DNA of 64,000 nt, taken from assembly GCA_030704615.1 (NCBI GenBank), contig CM060732.1:53487053-53551052 (forward strand). Reading direction: 5' to 3'. The position numbers and the translations under genes are program-made. The notes beneath the pieces were generated by a model. The model was not told the origin of the DNA, ran no database searches, and worked only from the letters and a program-made list of their open reading frames with translations. Numbering within the stretch: position 1 is the first letter of the stretch; the number at the start of each line of letters is the position of its first letter. Source of the DNA: Takakia lepidozioides (lineage: Eukaryota; Streptophyta; Takakiopsida; Takakiales; Takakiaceae). This document shows, piece by piece, positions 55,791 to 64,000 of this stretch.

Positions 55791-56730
55791 TCAAACTCGG
55801 CTCACATCCGTGGGGCATGGAACCTGTGCAATGGACTCTACCTTAGTCTGCTGTACCCCCAATCCTCCAGGATATATCATGTGACCCAGATACTCAATCT
55901 GGTTGTGGAAAATCTTGCACTTTCCCGTATGTAACTTCAATCCGTGCGTCCTCAAGCGCTCAAATACCCCCTGAAGGTGTCTCTCATGCTCCTCTACCGT
56001 AGCACTAAAGATGATGATTTCATCTATGTAGCACCGAGCAAACTCCACCCCTGCTAGAATCCTGTCCACGACCCTTTGAAACTCAGCAGGAGCGTTTTTA
56101 AGCCCAAATGGTAAGAACCGCCACTGGTACAGGCAATCCTTCCTGTGCTCATTGATCCCCCATAATGCCGTCTTTTGCTTATCCGCCTCCTTGATCGGCA
56201 ACTGGTGATATCCGGATCGTAAATCCAACGTGCTAAAGACCTTGGAATGCCCAATGGCATCAAAGATCTCCTCTGGTGTCGGCATGGCATACTATCGGAC
56301 TTGGTCTGACGATTTACAGGCCGGTAATCACCGCACATACGTCTCTCCGTCCAATTGCCATAGACATCTTTCTTGGCTGGCATCACTGTGGCTGAAGCAT
56401 ACTCTCCACCAGAGAGCTCCACCAAACCTGCCTCCCACAGATCCTGAGTTCTCATCTGAATCAAGGACCGCTCCATGTCACTGTATCTATAGGGTCTCCG
56501 AAAGATTGGCGTGTCAGTAGCCAATTCAATGCGAATCTCTTGACCCTTCAGTGCTCCCAAGTCCTTCAAACTGAAGGCAAAGCAATTCCTGTAAGCCCTC
56601 AGGAACCGCCGCATACATCGTCTCTCTCCTCCGGTGACAATGGGTCCAATGTCAGGCTCCCAATTGTCCTCCGTAACTGCAACCTTAAGTCCAGTGGGCT
56701 TAGAGGTAGAGGACGCATCCCGTGGTTGCT
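55791..56730 (-). pseudogene. Ty3 copy B reverse transcriptase
   Basis: RCMRRFLRAYRNCFAFSLKD, then WTERRMCGDYRPVN, STLDLRSGYHQLPI, LPFGLKNAPAEFQRVVDR and CYIDEIIIFSATVEEHERHL. The catalytic YxDD box is YIDE, the second Asp being Glu. A one-base deletion near 56,285 shifts the frame, and a TAG lies at 56,729 between the methyltransferase tail and RT. Confidence 0.87.
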
Positions 56731-56959
56731 ATGCTGCAACCTCTTGAGCAGTACTCCCTTCCTGCTCAGTCAATGACAAGGCCTCATCCTGCCCCATCAT
56801 CTCATCATTGAGAACCTCCTCAACCCGAGAAGAATCCCCAACCTCATCCATCACAGCTGTCTTGGCTGCCAACTCCCTCTGGACCTCGAACACCTCCCAC
56901 GTGTGCCATGGATGTCTACACCCCGTGGTCCTCACCGGCTCGCCCCCACTCGCTGTCTG

Positions 56960-58075
56960 TACCGTCTCGGTAGGCAGAGAGACCGTCAAGGGAAGTGCAC
57001 TCCGCACTCTACGTTGCTCAGCCATAGCCAAGCTGATAATCCACGTCAAGCAATTGAGATCCATTGCTTGCCCCAACACCTGATGACGTGATGCCTCAGA
57101 AAGAGAAGGCACCGCCGTGGTCCCAGTGGAAAACCCCATTGCCCACTCTCGCTCGTCGGCATTAGGCTCCACTAACTGTTACAACTGAGCATCCCACAGG
57201 AGGCCAGGTCCACCATCCCGAAAAGCATGGGATCCTGGGAAGTTGAGCAGTGTAGGTAATGCTGCTCGTGGTTGACCCACCCTGATGACCACTGCCAAAG
57301 GCGAACGGTCATCGTGTCTCACACGTTGAGACTGCCTCCCTGTGTCCAAAATGTTGTCCACTATGAGGTGTGTTGGCCGCTGCACCCCATCAAATGCACA
57401 CTTGAGCAGTGCGGGTGGCATCAAGTTAGTCCACCATAGCCGTGGACGATGAGCCCGTGATCCCACTGCAGCTGCATCCAACAGCACTGCTGACCCAAGC
57501 CACGACCGGACTTGATGCACACTGGCCATCACCCTGGCCCGAGAATCGCCCATCAGTGGTACATTCTCCAAGATGTATGCTGACGACACAGCTTGATGAA
57601 GCTGCAAGTGGCGCAAAATCCGCACCATCTCCCAAAACAGACCCGTCCTCGAGTCTCGCAATCCATTGCCATGCCCGGCTGATGAATGCCCTTGGCAGGG
57701 CCAACCTGCCACTACCAGATCAATGGAGCCAACTTGCTCCAAATCCGGCGCCCCCAGCAACGAAATGTCTGCTGGCAAGGCTTGTTGGTATCCACGAACT
57801 GCAGACACTGGCAACAAAGCAGGGTACTGCTGTACCAACTGAGCAACATGACGCAGTGAGACGCGTCATGCAGTCTCATCCCTCTCCACATACAGGTAAC
57901 GCCTTACCCGCACACCTGCCTGTAGCACAGCAGCCAATCCGGTGCTGATCCCGCCAAACAAGTCCAGAAGGCAAATGCCTTCATCCGGATATTGCCACAC
58001 AATAGGTGTGGTATCCAATGGTGACAACTGAGGTGGTCCTAGTGGCTGCCCCCAATAACACACCGGCCGCACTAG
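56960..58075 (-). pseudogene. Cytosine-5 DNA methyltransferase domain inside Ty3 pol, copy B
   Basis: About 370 residues: CLLDLFGGISTGLAAVLQAG (motif I), YLYVERDE (II), DLVVAGWPCQGHSSAGHGNG (IV, with the catalytic PCQ), SAYILENVPLMGDSRARV (VI, ENV), VLLDAAAVGSRAHRPRLWWT (VIII-like), ADEREWAMGFSTGTT (IX) and SRHQVLGQAMDLN (X). The motif order is I to X, as in DNMT1/DNMT3 and bacterial enzymes, not permuted as in plant DRM. The AHR-x-R-x-x-W and terminal LG-x-A/S segments look DNMT3-like (inference). Two stops interrupt it: TGA at 57,866 at an Arg position of copy C, and TAA at about 57,180 at a Gln of copy A. Known retrotransposon DNMTs act de novo at CG. Confidence 0.9.
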
Positions 58076-58079
58076 CCTT

Positions 58080-58490
58080 GGTAGCAGGTGTCAGTGCTGC
58101 ACGTGTAGCTCTCCCCAATGGCATAGTAACCTCCGCCTCGGTAACAGTCGGGCGCAAACTAGGTGCCATGGATGGCGTTGACACTGTCTCCGCCAAGGTA
58201 AATGACTGAGGCAGCCTCGCCTGACGGCTTGCCTCCCCACGTTGTGGACCCAACTCCACCTCTGCACCTCGTGGCTCAGGAACTCGTGCTGCTCCTCGAG
58301 TCACGGCTGCAGCAGACTCCACCTGCTGTAGTGGTAGTGCTGCTCCGCACATGAATCCCATGCCTCCCATATCTCCTCCCTCAGGAACAGGAGGTGGACC
58401 ATCCCGCCTGGGAGCCGGTATCGCCTGAGCTGTAGCCATGGTAGCGAGCCTCTGCTCTAGCTGCTGAAGCCGGTTGGTCATGCCTTGGTC
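58080..58490 (-). pseudogene. Ty3 copy B linker, protease deleted
   Basis: NRLQQLEQRLATMA (helical), then an Ala-, Thr- and Pro-rich stretch matching the copy C linker (GFMCGAAL, RLPQSFTLAETVST, GVLLGAAT). At GVLLGAAT it jumps directly to the methyltransferase lead-in, whereas copy C has a protease between. Confidence 0.7.
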
Positions 58491-58559
58491 AACACCTTGA
58501 CCTCCGCGTCCTTGGCCATGTTGAGCTTGCCCTTGGCCTGCACCTCGTGCCCGACCACC

Positions 58560-59830
58560 TCATCCTCTCTGGGCTGGTCCACCTCGCCCCCGGCCACCAT
58601 TGTTCCCTTGGAACTGGCCTGGGCGCAACTCATGATGCAAGTCATAATACTGGGCATCTCCATGCCCATACTTGCCACAATGCCCACACTGCAACTGTGC
58701 AGGCTGTGTTTGTGCCGGCCTTTTGCCACTCTCTGGGCAATCACTTGGGTTGGGAAACCTTGCCCCCCTGACCACGCTGTTGGGCAATCCCTTGTGCCTG
58801 TGGGCTGGCAGCTGCGCCTCGTGCAGGCATGTCCTTGCCAAACCCAATGATAACAACTCGCTCCTCCACCATGTTGAGCTCAATCCGCTCAGCCAGCAGA
58901 AACACATCTGCTAATGTGGGTTGGGCTGCTTGTAACAGGGTTGCATCCCGCACCCTTCTCCTGAGCTCCTTGTCCAAAATTCCATACCAGAACTGGATTG
59001 CCTGAGCTTCAGTAACCCCTTGGGTCACACTTATCAAGCGCCTCATACGAGTGTAGGCCTTTCGCAAGCTCTCACTGGGTTTGCGCTGGAAGTCTTGCAA
59101 ACTTCGCAGCTTCTCTGTCCGTACACCTTGGTAGTTCCTCCGCAACTCCTGGAAGAACTCCACCACCGGGTTGAATCTAGGCACATGTGTTGTAGTCGTG
59201 GCAGGAGGAGTAGTAGCACCTTTTGAACTGGTACCACCTGCAGAAGTACCGGCACTACTTGTTCCACTACTAGTACTGGTAGTGGGAGATATTGGTACTG
59301 ATGCAGCTACTGATCGCGTCGTGCCTCAAGTAATGGAGACGTAGTCAGGTGACCAATACATCCTCCACTCCTCAATCTCTGCTTCATGTCCTCGCCTGAA
59401 CTCGTGGTAATCGTCCATAGGCGGGCCTTCCAAATGCTGGAACAGTCCCTTCCACGCCATGAATGGGGTGAATAGCTGTGGATTGCACATCTGCTGCAAA
59501 TCACACCAGCTGTCGAACTCCTGGATAAAGTCATCCAACTCGATTGTGCCCACAGCTCCAGAGTACCTACAAGGCCCCTTGGTAGCTCCATACATCTTCT
59601 CCATGTCGTCCCACAACAATGGCGAATGAAACTGCACACCTGTTGATGAAACCTCCGAGTCTGTGTTTGACTCTGCACTAGTTGAGGGTGGAGGTGAAGG
59701 TGGTCTGAAACAAACACCTCGTCTGGTGAACCCACTCTCACTGCTACTGCCTGTAGCCGTACTCCCCTCAGAACCCCTGGGTAACTCCGTGATGACACTC
59801 ACAATGTAAACCTCCCCCACATGACACTAT
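58560..59830 (-). pseudogene. Ty3 copy B gag with zinc knuckle
   Basis: WDDMEKMYGATKGPCRYSGA, then EFDSWCDLQQMC and FMAWKGLFQHLEG; a TGA near 59,326; then EFFQELRRNYQGVRTEKLRS and FWYGILDKELRRRVRDATLL with FLLAERIELNMVEERVV. The zinc knuckle CGHCGKYGHGDAQY has Tyr in place of the last Cys. The TGA region also contains an indel relative to copy C, so I do not count it as a simple point change. Confidence 0.83.
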
Positions 59831-60347
59831 AAGGCTCTATTACTAATTCTAATAGTGACACGGGTAGGCACCTGTTGCAGTTTAAGGGTCATATCCCAGT
59901 GGCTCAGGGCACCTGCACTTGCATCCACCGCAAGAACTCCTATGGTTGGCTGGTCATCAACCCAGTCTCACCATAGAAGAAACACTGGTGGTCTTGCTGG
60001 TCATCACTCCAGCCTCACCACCGACAACATACTCTAGGATTGACCGGTGATCAAATCTGGCCTAATCCCTATGAAAGCAAGCGCCCACACAAAACCAACA
60101 TGGCGCACAGTCAAGCATGCAGGTGTTGGGGGGGATCCAAACACAAGAAATCAAAACATCAACACCCCCACACCAAAATCCATCTGTAGTGCTGACCTAC
60201 ATAATATCCCAGCCCAAAACCCCGGACTGACTGGCCTCCACCAAGAGAGGCTTTGGCAACTACAAGTACAAAGTAATGAAAATAGTAAAGAGGTGGAGGG
60301 GAAGAATAGAAGCCCGACCAAGCAAGATCTAATCCTGATCTATGCTA
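59831..60347 (-). other. Retroelement leader upstream of copy B gag
   Basis: Contains the segment shared with 49,364-49,569 and, near 59,930-59,960, a segment shared with the start of copy C at about 55,070-55,110. No primer-binding site or LTR recognised. Confidence 0.5.
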
Positions 60348-61085
60348 TCAACAGACTTCTCTCAAAGTGCCTCGCTCTGCATGATGGTAAGGTGTAGGAG
60401 GTATATCTATGTCCAGAAACCTGCCACTAACCTTGTCCCAAGCTACAGTAGCTCGCTCTAACCAACCCTCCTCCTCTTTCTGCCAGGTAGAGACAAAGCA
60501 ATACTCCCCTATCTCCCGCTCACTGAACACTAAAGAAAACAAAGGTAGGGTCTGATAGTCTCTCAACTCGAAAGCTTTGAGACGGTTGCGGGTGTCCTCA
60601 TTGCGAATGACTGCATCTCCCTCAAGCAAAACAAACTTGTCATTGCTAATGAACCCCCGCTCATGGTTGCCTTGTGCAGAGTGTGTCCGACTGCAACCAT
60701 GTCTGATTGCACAAACTTGTGTAGCTCCTACTCCTCTACTCCAGTACACCACGGCCTTGTGGCTGAACACCTTGGTCCCCGGGGCTGTCTTTGGCTGTGT
60801 TCCAAGCCTAGCTTTCACCCGCTTTGGTATTTCACTTACAGCTGCAGAACTGCTGGCTCCAACAGAGTTCTGACTGTCCAAAGCAACATTGAGGCCCTCA
60901 ACGCCAACTACAACAGTTTGTTGTCTACTGCTAATGCATGACTCCCAGTATGTAAACAACTCGTCCAACTGTTCTCCACTCACATCAGTCTGAGTTCCTT
61001 GGGAAACATAAATCTTGTCCCCTTGGGTGCACAGGCTAAGAGAAGAGACCTGCCCTTCAATTACGTCCTCATTTCCCCTAGCCAT
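60348..61085 (-). CDS. Unrecognised protein, 245 residues
   Basis: A clean frame from an ATG at 61,085 to a stop at 60,348, preceded on the minus strand by AT-rich sequence. The N-terminal third is acidic and Ser-rich (SSLSLCTQGDKIYV). The C-terminal half is globular-looking: NDKFVLLEGDAVIRNEDTRN, LKAFELRDYQTLPLFSLVFS, GEYCFVSTWQKEEEGWLERA and ATVAWDKVSGRFLDIDIPP. No signal peptide or membrane segment, and I recognise no family. It lies between the Ty3 leader and the Rubisco activase fragment. It could be a captured host exon or an extra retroelement ORF. It is the longest frame here without an internal defect. Confidence 0.5.
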   Translation of the reverse strand: MARGNEDVIEGQVSSLSLCTQGDKIYVSQGTQTDVSGEQLDELFTYWESCISSRQQTVVVGVEGLNVALDSQNSVGASSSAAVSEIPKRVKARLGTQPKTAPGTKVFSHKAVVYWSRGVGATQVCAIRHGCSRTHSAQGNHERGFISNDKFVLLEGDAVIRNEDTRNRLKAFELRDYQTLPLFSLVFSEREIGEYCFVSTWQKEEEGWLERATVAWDKVSGRFLDIDIPPTPYHHAERGTLREVC

Positions 61086-61329
61086 ACAAGGAGTACATCC
61101 CCAGATTTATCTCTCATGTAGACCAGAACAGGTTCTAGAAATAGGATTGTGGATCTTTTATGGCACATTCACACTCTAAAAATTCCATAGATTTTTAGCA
61201 GAGTCCCAAAAACAAAACAAAAAAAAACCAGATCTAGATAGGTAGATATCCCCTTTCTGCAGCTATCCCCCCAAAAACTGGGTCAAACAGAGTCCATTTG
61301 ACAAAGATATGACCAATTTGGCTCTAAAT

Positions 61330-61489
61330 CATTTAAACTAGATCAAAAGGTTTTTTTTTTTTTTTTAACACCAAAACGTTCTCGCCATTACAACCTGTTC
61401 CCAGGTTATCTACGGGTTCCCGAGGCCGTTCCCACATATATACCCCTCCCCGCTCCCCTGCGTTTGTACTTACTGCTTCTACTCGCCTG
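61330..61489. other. T-run and low-complexity spacer
   Basis: A T-run at 61,352-61,367, then C-rich sequence. This may mark a retroposed end; nothing coding. Confidence 0.35.
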
Positions 61490-61925
61490 TATTACTGCTC
61501 CCCCGCTCCTCTGTGTTCGTGCTCCCCTACTGCTTCCGCCCCCCCGTAAAAGTTGCCTTGCTTGATTGCATCATCATTTGCATCACCCAAGGCAGCCTGA
61601 GACAGGTATTTTGCAGCGAGTTGGACACGCTTCACATTCTCCTGCTCTTGCACCAGCATGTGTCCATACTGCATCAACTTTGCAAGTGTCATGGCCGGCT
61701 TCTGAAACCTCGGGGGGCCTTCCTTGGAATTTACCAGCTTTTTGCCTATGTTCTCCACTCCTACTAAAGTGGGCCCTAACTGCATCGTCGTACACCCGAG
61801 CCCTCACTGCCCCAAAGAAGTCAATGGACTGCCCAGGAAATGCATCCACCAAGACTGTTATCTCATCAGGATGTACATTGTCTTCTCTAAAAAATTGCCC
61901 ATGCAAAACCCTGCTTCCACTCTGG
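61490..61925 (-). pseudogene. Rubisco activase C-terminal fragment
   Basis: The minus strand reads [38 protein letters not shown], then in another frame [40 protein letters not shown] and AALGDANDDAIKQGNFYGGA. This is the end of the AAA+ domain and the C-terminal part of Rubisco activase, the plastid chaperone that releases sugar phosphates from Rubisco. A small indel at the VRAHF/VGVEN point breaks the frame, at a place where I would expect an exon boundary, and no intron is visible there. The N-terminal two thirds are absent. The 3' end is altered into an unrelated Glu/His tail. Confidence 0.88.
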
Positions 61926-61929
61926 GGTC

Positions 61930-63180
61930 GTACTGTGATTCACAACCTTGGTTTGTCGAGGAGGACCACTTCCAAGTGCAGAGCTTACAGAAGGAAGCAC
62001 TAAAGAGTGCATCAAATAGTTGGCCCAATGCAGTGGCGGATGCAGGGGGCATAGTGGAGCTTTCCGCCCTCATTCTGCAAGTGGATCCTCAGCCTCCACA
62101 TGCCCTTTTGGAAGCAGCAACACTGGTGCTTTCCAATGTGCTCCGTTTCAGCTCACAGTATTATCTCAAAGTACCAATTGCGGTGCTTGTGAAGTTGTTG
62201 CGCCCAACCTGTGAGGCAACAGTGGTGGTGGCACTGAGTGCACTGCTAGTTCTGGAGAGGGATGATGCATCTAGTGCTGAAGGCATGGCTGAGACAGGTG
62301 CAGTGGAGGCACTGTTGGAGCTACTACGGTGCCATCAGTGCGAGGAAATTGCGGCACGCCTTGTGGAGGCCTTGTTCAACAACGTCAAAATTCGTGACAT
62401 GAAGGTGGCCAAACTTGCCATTGCACCTTTGTCACAGTACTTGCTCGACCCACAGACACGAATGCAGCCAGCAAGGCTGTTGGCAGCATTGGCATTACGG
62501 GATCTGTTTCAGCATCAGGGCCTGTCTCGCAGTAGTGATGCAGTGTCAGCCTGCCGTGCTTTGGTGAGCTTGTTGGAGGATCAACCAAAATGAAGATGGT
62601 GGCCGTGTGCGCGCTGCAGAACTTGGTGTGCAACAGCCGGTCCAACAAGCGTGCAGTGGCTGAGGCTGGTGGTATTCAGGTGGTACAAGAGCTCCTGGCC
62701 TCAAGCAATTCGGAAACTGCAGGGCAAGCTGCTGCATTGATCAAGCTTGTCTTTTCAAACCATACCATTCAAGAGTATGCCTCAAGTGAAATTATTCGGG
62801 CTCTGGCAGCTGCCCTTGAGAAGGATTTGTGGGCAACAGCATCAGTGAATGAGGATGTTGTGAAGGCCATGACAGTAATGTTTGGAAACTTTGGCCGGTT
62901 GCGCTGCACGGATGCTGCCACACATAGTATCACGCAGCTGGTGGGTGCACTAAAGGCTGGCAATGAAGGAGCACAGAAAGCAGCACTTGAGGCTTTGTTC
63001 CTACTACGTCAAGCCTGGTCCTCCAGTCCTGCCGAGGTGGGAAAAGCACAAACCATGGCAGCGGCAGAAGCCATTCCTATGCTGCAACTGTTGATGAGGA
63101 CAGGCCCCCCACGCTTTCAGGACAAGGCAGACAGCCTGCTGCAGTGCTTGCCAGGAAGACGAGAATATTGTTGGCTTTGA
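61930..63180 (+). pseudogene. Cellulose-synthase-interactive (CSI-type) armadillo protein fragment
   Basis: [114 protein letters not shown] and [19 protein letters not shown] correspond to the last armadillo repeats of CSI1/POM2-type proteins, which link cellulose synthase to cortical microtubules. A frameshift at about 62,590 (DQPK to MKMVAV) and loss of the C2 domain right after LLQCLPG mark it as a fragment. It is head-to-head with the Rubisco activase piece, with only about 10 bp between them. Confidence 0.88.
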
Positions 63181-63337
63181 ACTGCTGCAGCGACACTTCG
63201 AGTGGTTCCCGCCTTCCTGTTATGCTCCACTAGGCACACATAGCCAGTCTACCTGCAGGCTCTCGTGACCAAGCTATATTATAATAGTGCTTAAAAACAA
63301 AAACGTCACATCTAGCTTAGCACTAGAAAACTAGATA
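63181..63337. other. Short spacer, nothing recognised
   Basis: No gene or repeat between the CSI fragment and the next repeat. Confidence 0.4.
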
Positions 63338-63349
63338 CAGCTCATCTCT

Positions 63350-63599
63350 CTCGAGTGATAAGAAAAGCTAAAGGACACACACTCTCAACACAAGAAATAT
63401 GAAATCCATCGCTATCACTCTTTAAAATAGAAGTCGAGCCAGGTGCACCCCAAGCTATGGGGACTCCACCCCACAACAACCTACACTCCCATCATAAGCA
63501 CACTCAGATCTAAATGCATGAAGGAGCTCGGTCGCGCAGGCTCAACTCGAGAGAGATGAGCTGCGCGACTGCCGCTCTCGTGAAGATAAGACGGTTCAG
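63350..63599 (-). repeat. Dispersed 245-bp repeat, right copy, with a 19-bp inverted repeat
   Basis: Inverted counterpart of 45,476-45,718. In addition CAGCTCATCTCTCTCGAGT (63,338-63,356) and its exact reverse complement (63,545-63,563) form a perfect 19-bp inverted repeat, MITE-like; the left copy has only one arm. Confidence 0.8.
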
Positions 63600-64000
63600 G
63601 TGTCAAACTAAACTTGACACCTGATTTAACACTTGACCTAAATCCAAGTGTTAAATATAAATAACTAGCTTTATTCTAGTTGTTTTCACACTATGCTTAT
63701 TTAACTTGACATCACACCAAAAATTATTCATTAGAAAATGATAGCACCCCAATTGTTATACAAAATACAAAAGGGTTCTGTTATATGTACAAAGTGTTAC
63801 TGGAGGAAGCCTTTACATTGGATGTGTAAAATTCATTGAGTAACCTATAATAGCTCTTAAGAATTTTGATTAGATGAGAAATTTATGTCAATGTGCAATC
63901 TATGAATAAACTCAATAACTCAACAACTCAATAGTATAGTTGGTCGACAGAGAGTAATGCAAGAGCTTATAAATTAGTATTGTTTAGAGTCTATTGACTT
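63600..64000. other. AT-rich, no gene seen
   Basis: Only short frames; no repeat recognised apart from GGTGTCAA/TTGACACC near 63,600-63,622, a small inverted repeat. Confidence 0.4.

Larger units (their letters stand above)
55104..60180 (-). mobile_element. Ty3 copy B with near-complete DNA methyltransferase
   Basis: Leader (about 60.18-59.83 kb), gag, linker, methyltransferase, RT and RNase H on the minus strand, colinear. The protease is deleted between the linker and the methyltransferase. It is cut within the region after RNase H at 55,104, where the leader of copy C begins, so integrase and PHD are not attached. No LTR is found. Confidence 0.82.

Noticed and set aside
59300-59345. TGA in copy B gag as a further C-to-T stop
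   Set aside because: Copy C has an indel and a stop of its own here, so the ancestral codon cannot be inferred.
61566-62003. Plus-strand frame of 145 codons over the Rubisco activase fragment
   Set aside because: Antisense to clear activase sequence.
60348-63180. Helitron as carrier of the gene fragments
   Set aside because: I could not find a convincing CTRR end with a preceding hairpin, nor a matching TC start.
1-64000. tRNA, rRNA or organellar DNA
   Set aside because: No cloverleaf-capable sequence other than SINE promoter boxes was seen; the PPR, OSB and Rubisco activase sequences are nuclear gene families.

Overview
The window is nuclear DNA of a land plant, most likely a seed-free lineage (moss, lycophyte or fern; inferred). 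The signs are PLS-type pentatricopeptide (PPR) fragments, the PDF motif of plant organellar single-stranded-DNA-binding (OSB) proteins, fragments of Rubisco activase and of the cellulose-synthase-interactive armadillo protein, spliced genes, CACTA transposons, and Ty3/gypsy elements primed by initiator-Met tRNA. I found no intact ordinary host gene. Nearly everything recognisable is a transposable element or a gene fragment carried between elements.

Layout. 1-4.0 kb: non-coding, with three SINE-like repeats. 4,016-10,431: a complete CACTA transposon (29-bp inverted ends, TAT target duplication) lying in an intron of a broken ABCC transporter gene (exons at 10.5-11.6 kb) and carrying PPR and OSB gene pieces. 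12.2-12.99 kb: the 3' end of a Ty3 element, cut by another CACTA terminus at 12,986. 13.0-26.3 kb: a protein-coding CACTA element with a TNPA-like gene on the minus strand, which includes an FCP1/HAD phosphatase-like exon, and a Tnp2 transposase gene on the plus strand; LINE debris lies between them. 26.3-34.3 kb: degenerate OSB/PPR sequence, including a PPR-derived minisatellite of about 125-130 bp units. 34.7-41.8 kb: a rearranged Ty3 element (copy A) with inverted LTRs. 43.1-43.9 kb: another Ty3 integrase end. 44.1-45.5 kb: more OSB/PPR debris. 46.6-50.6 kb: a Ty3 LTR, leader and integrase. 50.6-51.4 kb: L1-like LINE piece. 51.4-60.2 kb: two Ty3 copies (C, then B) in tandem on the minus strand. 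60.3-63.2 kb: an unrecognised ORF, a Rubisco activase fragment and a CSI-type armadillo fragment side by side.

The most interesting system is the Ty3/gypsy family seen in copies A, B and C and in the 12.9, 43.9 and 49.6 kb fragments. Between protease and reverse transcriptase it carries a cytosine-5 DNA methyltransferase domain (motifs I, II, IV, VI, VIII and IX/X are readable in copy B), and its integrase ends in a PHD finger. The composite order is gag (CCHC) - protease - DNA methyltransferase - RT - RNase H - integrase - PHD: a retroelement that may both write a DNA mark and read a histone mark. No copy here is intact. Most of the premature stops that can be aligned are C-to-T type changes, as expected of heavily methylated DNA. 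Retrotransposon-borne DNA methyltransferases have been reported in dinoflagellates and charophyte algae; the land-plant setting and the PHD finger make this one worth following up.
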